A stretch of DNA of 32,319 bases, taken from the NCBI GenBank assembly GCA_003155495.1, contig PMDB01000097.1, forward strand, positions 1 to 32,319, in the 5' to 3' direction. The notes under the pieces are model-generated. The model saw only the letters and a list, made by a program, of their open reading frames with translations, ran no database searches and had not been told where the DNA came from. A program made the translations under genes and the position numbers. Within the stretch, counting starts at the first letter, position 1; the number at the start of each line of letters is the position of its first letter. This document shows, piece after piece, positions 15,441 to 21,343 of the stretch. This stretch comes from Ignavibacteriota bacterium (lineage in GTDB: Bacteria; Bacteroidota; Ignavibacteria; UBA10030).

Positions 15441-15986
15441 ATGAAATAAACAATACCGAGAATAGGTGCGGGACTTGGTGTTCTCGTTGTAATACTACTC
15501 ATCTTCGCATCAACAAAACCGGACGCATTCCATGTTGAACGTTCAACAATCATAAATGCTTCTTCGGGAAAAATATTCTCACTCATCAACGATTTCCACA
15601 ATTGGAATTCCTGGTCACCGTACGAAAATCTTGATCCTTCAATGAAGAGGACATTCAGCGGCGCGGAAAACGGCAAAGGTGCGGTGTATACCTGGGAAGG
15701 GAATTCAAAAGTTGGCGCAGGACGCATGGAGATCATCGACACAGCTCTTTCCAGGATTACCATCAAATTGGATTTTATCAAACCATTTGAAGCACATAAT
15801 ATAACGGAGTTTATTCTGGAACCCGAAGGAGAAAACATGAAGCTCACATAGGCAATGCACGGACCCAGCCGATTCATTGGAAAGATCATGAGTGTTTTTT
15901 TCAGTATGGACCATATGATCGGGAAAGATTTCGAGACCGGACTTTCTAATTTAAAATCTCTCACGGAAAGGCAGCTGCATGAATAA
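15441..15986 (+). pseudogene. SRPBCC (polyketide cyclase-like) protein gene with two in-frame stop codons
   Basis: One open 182-codon frame is broken by TAA at 15447-15449 (codon 3) and TAG at 15849-15851 (codon 137). Translated through, it reads as a full SRPBCC family protein: an N-terminal membrane anchor (GAGLGVLVVILLIFASTKPD), VERSTIINAS, INDFHNWNSWSPYE, YTWEGNSKVGAGRMEII, LDFIKPFEAHN and, after the second stop, AMHGPSRFIGKIMSVFFSMD. The expected residue at the second stop in this family is Trp (TGG), and at codon 3 probably Lys (AAA), so two single-base changes suffice. The family binds hydrophobic ligands. It is probably a recent pseudogene at the head of the gene run that follows. Confidence 0.75.
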
Positions 15987-16115
15987 GAACATTTTCAAAA
16001 GTATCAGAACCATCATGCCGCACGAGAGATGCTGAAGCAAGTTCGCAGCATCATTCGGCCTGTTTAAATTAAAAAAGGTAAAAACGAACAAATAATTAAA
16101 TCACAGGAGGTCGAC

Positions 16116-16688
16116 TTGAGAAAATTATCGGTATTCACTATCATTACACTGGACGGCTACTTCGAAGGGCCAAATAGAGATATCAACTGGCCTAAGCACG
16201 GCGCAGAAGAAAATGAATATGCTGTCGAGAATCTTCAATCAGGGAGCACGCTTCTTTTTGGAAGAGTGACATATGAGATGATGGCAAGTTACTGGCCGAC
16301 ACAGAATGCGATTAAAAATTCCCCAATGGTGGCTGAAGGAATGAATAATGCAGACAAGATAGTCTTTTCTAAAACGTTGAAAAAGGCCGAGTGGAACAAT
16401 ACGAGGGTGGTGAAGGATAATATTGTCGAAGAAGTAAAGAAAATGAAGCGGATGCCCGGGAAGGATATGACACTGATGGGCAGCGGAAGCATTTTAACCC
16501 AGTTTGCAGAACAGGGTTTGATCGATGAATTTCAGATCAGGGTGGATCCCATTGTTCTGGGCGATGGCACGCCAATATTCAAAAACATCAAGCGCAAGCT
16601 GAACCTGAAACTTACAATGACAAGAACATTTAAAAGCGGAGCGGTTCTTCATTGCTACCAGCCGATGGACTTCACTACGAGAGAATGA
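16116..16688 (+). CDS. Dihydrofolate reductase/RibD C-terminal family protein
   Basis: The 190-aa protein matches the RibD_C/YyaP-type reductase family: KLSVFTIITLDGYFEGP at the start, LLFGRVTYEMM near 47, a central GKDMTLMGSGSIL nucleotide-binding stretch, and LIDEFQIRVDPIVLGDGTPIF. Family members bind NADPH; the substrate of these stand-alone versions is mostly unknown. The start is TTG 16116, supported by AGGAGG 8 nt upstream. It is followed closely by the VOC protein gene, and by DoxX, YCII and DUF1801 genes further on, a frequent company for this family. Confidence 0.85.
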   Translation: MRKLSVFTIITLDGYFEGPNRDINWPKHGAEENEYAVENLQSGSTLLFGRVTYEMMASYWPTQNAIKNSPMVAEGMNNADKIVFSKTLKKAEWNNTRVVKDNIVEEVKKMKRMPGKDMTLMGSGSILTQFAEQGLIDEFQIRVDPIVLGDGTPIFKNIKRKLNLKLTMTRTFKSGAVLHCYQPMDFTTRE

Positions 16689-16726
16689 ATCCGGCAATTC
16701 GTTAAAAGAAAATGAAAGGAGACTCC

Positions 16727-17182
16727 ATGCAAAAAATCACGCCGTTCTTATGGTTCAACAATAACGCCGAAGAGGCGATGAATTTTTATGTTTCTATTTT
16801 TAAGAACTCAAAAATTGTCAGTGTCCGGCGTCAGGGAAAGAATGGGCCGGTCTTCACCGCAACATTCCAGCTTGAAGGGAAAAAATATTTTGTACTCAAC
16901 GGGGGCCCGCAGTTCAAATTCACGGAAGCTATTTCATTCTTTGTGAACTGTGAGACGCAGAAAGAAGTGGATACGCTGTGGGCAAAACTTTCAGAAGGAG
17001 GAGAAATACAACAATGCGGCTGGCTGAAAGACAAATTCGGACTGTCATGGCAGATCATTCCTTCTATTCTCGGAAAGCTGCTTCAAGACAAAGATCCCGA
17101 GAAATCGAAAAGAGTTATGAATGCAATGCTTACGATGAAAAAGATTGATATAAAAGCTTTGAAGCAAGCGTATAAGCAATAA
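16727..17182 (+). CDS. PhnB-like VOC family protein
   Basis: A 151-aa glyoxalase/bleomycin-resistance fold protein of the PhnB type (also called 3-demethylubiquinone-9 methyltransferase-like). Visible are the start [72 protein letters not shown], and a helical tail. The enzymatic role is uncertain. ATG 16727 is chosen because AAAGGAG stands 6-7 nt upstream; an earlier ATG at 16712 has no such site. It is 38 bp after the RibD-like gene and likely cotranscribed. Confidence 0.85.
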   Translation: MQKITPFLWFNNNAEEAMNFYVSIFKNSKIVSVRRQGKNGPVFTATFQLEGKKYFVLNGGPQFKFTEAISFFVNCETQKEVDTLWAKLSEGGEIQQCGWLKDKFGLSWQIIPSILGKLLQDKDPEKSKRVMNAMLTMKKIDIKALKQAYKQ

Positions 17183-17313
17183 GTGAAATGTTACAAGTAT
17201 ATATTCCCATAATAAACAATCCTCGCTGTCTCGCAAGGCGGGCCTTTGAATAAGTTAATAGAGAAATCATCTTAAAACAAATCTAAAATAACGAAATAGA
17301 AAGGATATACAAA

Positions 17314-17745
17314 ATGGAAAATATAAGTAATAAAAAAGAAATGACTCTTGCCACAAGATGGCAGGCGTGGAGTCCGTACTTGCACAGCCTCCTTCGCATC
17401 GCAGCCGCGATAATGTTCATCCTTACCGGTACAGTGATACTCTTCGCCTTTCCAATAGGAATGCCACCCAATGGCAGCACAGCCTCGTTGATGTCCCAGA
17501 TAGGAATCGGAGGCATTCTTGAAACGTTCGGTGGCATTTTGATCCTCTTCGGCCTGTTCACGCGTCCCACGGCGTTCATTTTGTCAGGCGAGATGGCGGT
17601 TGCGTATTTCCAGTTTCACTTTCCTCAGAATGTCTGGCCGGTTGTAAACGGAGGAGTCAGTGCCGTTCTTTACTGTTTTCTCTGGCTCTATTTCTCCGCC
17701 GCTGGTGCGGGACCATGGAGCCTTGACGCGAAGCGGAAGAAGTGA
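17314..17745 (+). CDS. DoxX family membrane protein
   Basis: The 143-aa protein has four hydrophobic segments (about 24-46, 63-83, 87-104, 110-128) with the DoxX-type layout LRIAAAIMFILTGTVILF...GGILETFGGILILFGLFTRPTAFILSGEMAVAYF. DoxX proteins are small inner-membrane proteins linked to thiosulfate or redox stress in some bacteria, but most have no known role. An AAAGGA precedes the ATG. It sits in a run of small metabolic genes on the same strand, with about 130 bp before it and 95 bp after. Confidence 0.85.
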   Translation: MENISNKKEMTLATRWQAWSPYLHSLLRIAAAIMFILTGTVILFAFPIGMPPNGSTASLMSQIGIGGILETFGGILILFGLFTRPTAFILSGEMAVAYFQFHFPQNVWPVVNGGVSAVLYCFLWLYFSAAGAGPWSLDAKRKK

Positions 17746-17840
17746 CTTCACATCAGCGTAGTGTTCTTTAGACAAGGAGATGAATCGGGAATCTATTGCA
17801 TTTCCATTTTGTTTATAATCTATCATTGGATAAGGATCGT

Positions 17841-19115
17841 ATGAAAACTTTTTTTATTCTCGGTAGTTGTATATTAATCCTCTGCTGTAATGCCCAAACG
17901 CTGCCCCCGGGCGTAAAAATGACGCCGCTCAAACAAACAAAACTTGTTCCGGTGAGACTTGTCGTTCCGGAACAGTTCAAAGACAAAATACACAGAGACC
18001 ATGTACTCTACATTCCTGAAGGATATTCAGCCAAAGTATTCTATGCCGGAAGATTAGACAAACCGCGGTTTTTTGCTTGGGGGCCCGACAGTGTTCTTTA
18101 TGTTGCAAACAAAAACAGCGGCGAAATTATTGCGCTGCCGGATAAAAATCATGACGGCGTTGCCGATACGGCGATCGTTGCAGCATCCGGATTTCATCTT
18201 TCTCATGACCTCGCATTTTATAACGGTGCTATGTACGTTGCCGAAGAACGACGTATCATAAAATGTATGGATAAAAATAATGACGGGATATACGAAACGA
18301 AAGAAGTGTTTATCGATTCTATTGCCGCAGGCGCCCGGCAGCCGGGAGGCGGGCACGATACACGCACCATCGTCTTCGATCCGGCAAAGAAAAAAATGTA
18401 CCTCTCCATCGGTTCGTCATGCAATGTGTGCCGTGATGAGGAATATCGAGCAGTGATTGAAGAGTACAATGACGACGGGACAGGCCGCCATTTATTTGCT
18501 GCAGGCATCCGCAATGCAGTAGGGATGACATTGCATAACGGCCGGCTCTGGGCCGACAACAATGGCAGCGATTGGCAAGGAGAAGATATCCCTCCGGAAT
18601 GGATCGATGTTGTGCGTGACGGCGGCTTTTACGGACATCCGTTTGCGTATGCGGACGGCATGTATTTCGATTTTCATGCCCACAAGGAATACACCGGCTT
18701 GCTTCCGTTGACAGCGGAAGATAGCGCACGTGTACGATCGATGGTACAACCCGCGGCGCTCGTTCAGGCGCACTCCGCGCCCATGGCAATTGAATTTTCC
18801 AATTCATCATTTCCGCCGCAATTTCGCAATGGGGCATTTGTTGCTTTTCGCGGTTCATGGAACCGCACTCTTCCCACCGGCTACAAAGTCGTTTTTTTTA
18901 AATTCCACAGCGACCATGATACAACTGCCGAGTACGTGACGGATGTAGTCACAGGATACCAACCGAAAAACACAGCATCTCAGGTAGTTATTTGGGGACG
19001 TCCTGTCGGGTTGGCGACAGACCTGCGCGGGAACCTCTATGTTGGTTCCGATGATATTACACAGTTCATTGCAATTATTTCTCCAGAAACCTCCGGGAAG
19101 AAATCCGCCAGATAA
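17841..19115 (+). CDS. Secreted PQQ-dependent sugar dehydrogenase-like beta-propeller (sorbosone dehydrogenase type)
   Basis: The 424-aa protein starts MKTFFILGSCILILCCNAQ, a signal peptide or lipoprotein signal with two cysteines near the cleavage site. The mature part has the glucose/sorbosone dehydrogenase pattern: AWGPDSVLYVANKNSGEI, IGSSCNVCRDEEYRAVIEEYNDDG, LFAAGIRNAVGMT, WADNNGSDWQGEDIPPEW and HSAPMAIEF...FRGSWNRT. These six-bladed propellers use PQQ to oxidise sugars in the periplasm. The SSCNVC pair is common in this subgroup. No cytochrome domain or PQQ synthesis gene is in view, so cofactor supply is unknown. ATG 17841 is chosen because AAGGA lies 5 nt upstream. Confidence 0.85.
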   Translation: MKTFFILGSCILILCCNAQTLPPGVKMTPLKQTKLVPVRLVVPEQFKDKIHRDHVLYIPEGYSAKVFYAGRLDKPRFFAWGPDSVLYVANKNSGEIIALPDKNHDGVADTAIVAASGFHLSHDLAFYNGAMYVAEERRIIKCMDKNNDGIYETKEVFIDSIAAGARQPGGGHDTRTIVFDPAKKKMYLSIGSSCNVCRDEEYRAVIEEYNDDGTGRHLFAAGIRNAVGMTLHNGRLWADNNGSDWQGEDIPPEWIDVVRDGGFYGHPFAYADGMYFDFHAHKEYTGLLPLTAEDSARVRSMVQPAALVQAHSAPMAIEFSNSSFPPQFRNGAFVAFRGSWNRTLPTGYKVVFFKFHSDHDTTAEYVTDVVTGYQPKNTASQVVIWGRPVGLATDLRGNLYVGSDDITQFIAIISPETSGKKSAR

Positions 19116-19158
19116 CATTCGTTACTCTTTTCACATTTGCATCCGAAGGAATAAAACC

Positions 19159-19545
19159 ATGAAAGAATTTATGCTGCTTATCCGAAACGAAATTGACCAC
19201 CAGGCGGAATGGCCGTCTGAGCGGCATGGAGACTTCCTGAAGAAATGCGAGCTCTACATTGACAATCTAAAAAAAGAAGGGAAATTGATATCTGCGCAGC
19301 CGCTGGTGAGGGAAGGAAAAATAATTTCCGGCAGAAAAGGATCATGGAACGATGTGCCGTTCAATGAAACCAAAGAAGTGCAGGTAGGGTACTATCACAT
19401 TCTTGCCGGCGACATGAACGAGGCTGTATCCATTGCAAAAGAAAATCCTGAATTTGAATACGGTACGACTGCGCGAATAGAAGTCCGGCCCATAAAAACA
19501 AAAGAAGTAACAACCAACTATGTTTATCCTAAAACAAACAGTTGA
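19159..19545 (+). CDS. YCII-related domain protein
   Basis: The 128-aa protein begins MKEFMLLIRNE and continues HGDFLKKCELYIDNLKKEGKLISAQPL, then VQVGYYHILAGDMNEAVSIAKENPEFEYGTTARIEVRPI. This is the ferredoxin-like YCII fold, in the long DGPF-type version often placed beside ECF sigma factors. The molecular role is not established. ATG 19159 follows a GAAGGA site. It is 43 bp downstream of the sugar-dehydrogenase-like gene. A GCAGGTA/TACCTGC hairpin (19557-19577) lies after it. Confidence 0.8.
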   Translation: MKEFMLLIRNEIDHQAEWPSERHGDFLKKCELYIDNLKKEGKLISAQPLVREGKIISGRKGSWNDVPFNETKEVQVGYYHILAGDMNEAVSIAKENPEFEYGTTARIEVRPIKTKEVTTNYVYPKTNS

Positions 19546-19556
19546 CAGGTGAAGCG

Positions 19557-19577
19557 GCAGGTATTGTATTTACCTGC
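19557..19577. repeat. Short hairpin between YCII and DUF1801 genes
   Basis: GCAGGTA (19557-19563) and TACCTGC (19571-19577) form a perfect 7-bp stem with a 7-nt loop. There is no T-run, so it may be an RNA-processing or stabilising hairpin rather than a terminator. Confidence 0.4.
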
Positions 19578-19600
19578 AGATCAGCGAAGAAAATAAAATC

Positions 19601-19981
19601 ATGATTTCAAAAAAAACAAGACCCGAAAGTATAGCCGAATATATTAAAGCGGCCCCCAAAGAAACTCAAAAGAAATTGCGCGAAATGCGTGCTTGTATTC
19701 GTACAGCTGCACCCGGAGCGGAGGAAAGTATGAAATGGGGGATGCCCACTTTCTCTTATCAGAGAATACTGGTCATATTTGCTGCGTTCAAACATCATAT
19801 CGGTTTCTTCCCTACACCATCGGCAGTAAGAGCTTTCAAGAAAGATCTTTCAAAATTTAAGACCTCGAAAGGAACGATCCAGTTTCCACTGGAGAAGCCG
19901 CTGCCTCTCTCTTTGATCCGTAAGATCACCAAGTTCCGTGTTCGGGAGAGCCTTGAGAGAGATGGAAAATGGAAATCGTGA
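19601..19981 (+). CDS. DUF1801 / YdhG-like protein
   Basis: A 126-aa protein of the YdhG/DUF1801 family (frataxin-like fold): SIAEYIKAAPKETQKKLREMRACIRTAAPGAEESMKW, then GMPTFSYQRILVIFAAFKHHIGFFP and IQFPLEKPLPLSLIRKITKFRV. The function is unknown; some relatives are linked to iron or stress. It ends the small-gene run that starts at the SRPBCC pseudogene. Its TGA is followed at once by repeat DNA. ATG 19601 has only a weak purine-rich stretch upstream. Confidence 0.85.
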   Translation: MISKKTRPESIAEYIKAAPKETQKKLREMRACIRTAAPGAEESMKWGMPTFSYQRILVIFAAFKHHIGFFPTPSAVRAFKKDLSKFKTSKGTIQFPLEKPLPLSLIRKITKFRVRESLERDGKWKS

Positions 19982-19998
19982 GCAGAAACGAATGAACG

Positions 19999-20170
19999 TG
20001 CGAAAGCACTTCGCCCCTACGAATGGGCTTGATACCCGCCCAATAAGACGGCGGATAATAATCAAGCCCCTACTTACAAACACGCCACTGTTCACTCTTC
20101 ACTGTTTACTATTTACCATTCACTGTTTACCCTTCACAGTTTACTATTCACTCTTTACCATTCACTCTTC
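19999..20170. repeat. Nested palindromes and TTTACTATTCACT micro-repeats
   Basis: A decayed GCGAAAGCACTTCGCCCCTAC palindrome (20000-20020) is followed by a nested hairpin: GGGCTTGAT (20025-20033) with ATCAAGCCC (20061-20069), and CCGCC/GGCGG inside it. Positions 20085-20170 hold about ten degenerate copies of a 7-10 nt unit like TTCACTGTTTAC or TTTACTATTCACT. The stretch lies between convergent genes (DUF1801 and the HTH gene). Confidence 0.65.
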
Positions 20171-20175
20171 ACAAG

Positions 20176-20484
20176 CTACGCCAGCATTCGAACAAGATTT
20201 TTTCTTGACGTACCCAATGCCAACAATGAGCGGACAAGTAAATCAAGCGATACCGAAGGGTCACTAAGTTCCATCTTTGCAACTCTCGACTGGCTGGACT
20301 TCAGCAGGCGGGCCAATTGTTCTTGCGTCATTTTCTTTTCCCGCCGGGTTTCCTGCAGTGTCTTACTTAATGCAAGTTTCAGTTCTACGTAAGCAGATTC
20401 TTCAGGTGAAAAGCTGAGGAATTCTTCTGCAGTGCCGACCTTCCATCCTTTCGATTCAAGGCGCTTTCTCTTTGCAGTATTCAT
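20176..20484 (-). CDS. XRE-type helix-turn-helix protein, HigA-like antitoxin without visible toxin
   Basis: The 102-aa protein has a short basic N-terminus (MNTAKRKRLESKGW), a linker TAEEFLSFSPEE, and a C-terminal HTH (about 45-98: LQETRREKKMTQEQLARLLKSSQSRVAKMELSDPSVSLDLLVRSLLALG). This layout matches HigA-like antitoxins, in which a RelE/HigB toxin gene usually lies immediately upstream. Here the 309 bp upstream on the minus strand is repeat DNA with no toxin-like frame, so it may be an orphan regulator or the survivor of a broken toxin-antitoxin pair. ATG 20484 has a weak GGAGTAAGAAT ribosome binding site. Confidence 0.8.
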   Translation of the reverse strand: MNTAKRKRLESKGWKVGTAEEFLSFSPEESAYVELKLALSKTLQETRREKKMTQEQLARLLKSSQSRVAKMELSDPSVSLDLLVRSLLALGTSRKNLVRMLA

Positions 20485-20537
20485 ATTCTTACTCCATCAT
20501 GCAAATCTCAAAAACAGAGACCTACCAAAACACTCTT

Positions 20538-20645
20538 GTCATGCCCGCGGATTTTTAGCGGGCATCCAGAATTCTGGACTCCCCGCTTGCCATAGCACAC
20601 TTTGTACGGCGGGCAGGCCGATTGAAACATTCGGGAGTGACAACA
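20538..20645. repeat. REP-like element with GCCCGC hairpin
   Basis: TGTCATGCCCGCG...GCGGGCATCCAG contains a perfect TGCCCGC/GCGGGCA stem (20542-20548 and 20558-20564). It is followed by CAGAATTCTG and by a second GC-rich pairing that ends ATTCGGGAGTGACAA. The layout is that of the widespread TCATTCCCGCG...GGATTCC intergenic repeats. Related pieces occur at 31620-31655 and 32080-32175. Confidence 0.55.
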
Positions 20646-20646
20646 T

Positions 20647-20662
20647 ATGTCAAATTTGACAT
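20647..20662. promoter_or_regulatory. Perfect 16-bp palindrome ATGTCAAATTTGACAT
   Basis: The sequence is its own reverse complement and is followed by another TGTCAA at 20665. It lies between the minus-strand HTH gene and the plus-strand DUF3788 gene, so it could be an operator. It is 163 bp from the HTH start and 132 bp from the DUF3788 start; its target is unknown. Confidence 0.4.
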
Positions 20663-20678
20663 ACTGTCAAGACCCAAC

Positions 20679-20786
20679 GGGCGAAACCACTTCGCCCCTA
20701 CGACTCTTTACTCTTCACTGTTCACTATTCACCGCTTTTACTTCCTTGCTTCTCTTTTCAAAAACTCCTACACTTTGTTCAGGAGG
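20679..20786 (+). repeat. Composite upstream repeat, copy 4 (runs into the ribosome binding site)
   Basis: A GGGCGAA/TTCGCCC hairpin (20679-20685 and 20691-20697) is followed by CTCTTCACTGTTCACTATTC, CCTTGCTTCTC (20744) and CTCCTACACTTTGTTC. It ends at AGGAGG (20781-20786), the Shine-Dalgarno of the DUF3788 gene. It is the shortest of the four copies and lacks the GGTTCCCATCC block. Confidence 0.7.
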
Positions 20787-20793
20787 AATGAAC

Positions 20794-21216
20794 ATGGACC
20801 AACCGGTACTATCCGATAAAACACAATTTCCCACCGAAGAAATAATCTTTTCGCATCTCGGAAAAACTAAGGATATCTGGATAGCTTTTTTTGAATATCT
20901 TCATGAGAACCATCCCGACATTATTCCAGAGTGGCGGTATTACAACGACGGGAAAAGCTGGCTGATGAAGAATACACGGAAGAAAAAGACGGTCTTCTGG
21001 TTGTCTGTTCAAAAAGGATTTTTCAGAACCACTTTTTACTTTACCGACAGAGCAGCAAAAGCAATTGCGGGCAGCAGCATTCCCGTGGAAATGAAAAAGC
21101 AGTTCAAGGAAGGAAAACAGTACGGTAAAATCCGGGGGCTGACGGTTTTATTTAAGTATAAAAAAGATATCGAGACTGCCAAAGCGCTCTTAGCAATTAA
21201 ATTGAGCATTAAATAA
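20794..21216 (+). CDS. DUF3788 domain protein, paralogue 2
   Basis: A 140-aa protein of the same length as the 10441-10863 product, about 80% identical by eye, and sharing its first 18 residues (MDQPVLSDKTQFPTEEII). It keeps the family core: EWRYYNDGKSWLMKN, KKKTVFWLSVQKG, TFYFTDRAAKAIA and KIRGLTVLFKYKKD. The start is ATG 20794, 7 nt after AGGAGG; an ATG at 20788 is too close to that site. It is preceded by composite repeat copy 4 and followed, after 127 bp, by the 801-aa nuclease-like gene. Confidence 0.85.
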   Translation: MDQPVLSDKTQFPTEEIIFSHLGKTKDIWIAFFEYLHENHPDIIPEWRYYNDGKSWLMKNTRKKKTVFWLSVQKGFFRTTFYFTDRAAKAIAGSSIPVEMKKQFKEGKQYGKIRGLTVLFKYKKDIETAKALLAIKLSIK

Positions 21217-21343
21217 AAGAGTAAAAATAAACTGACAGAACTGTAAAATATCTGTTATATGAATTAGGTAAAGCGGTAGTGCAGTTTTACAAATGTTATT
21301 TGAAATTGTACCAATATAAATTCTAATAGACAAAGAATAGTAT

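Noticed and set aside
10042-15851. Stop-codon reassignment as explanation for in-frame TAA/TAG
   Set aside because: Many clearly intact genes here end in TAA with family-typical C-termini, so general recoding is not supported; pseudogenes or sequencing errors are simpler.
15422-15964. 180-codon minus-strand frame
   Set aside because: It is antisense to the SRPBCC pseudogene, whose sense-strand translation is clearly family-like.
20085-20170. Possible CRISPR array
   Set aside because: Units are only 7-10 nt, degenerate and without spacers of regular length; no cas genes are present.
20788-20793. ATG six bases before the chosen DUF3788 start
   Set aside because: Only one base separates it from AGGAGG, while ATG 20794 has the normal 7-nt spacing and matches the start of the paralogue.
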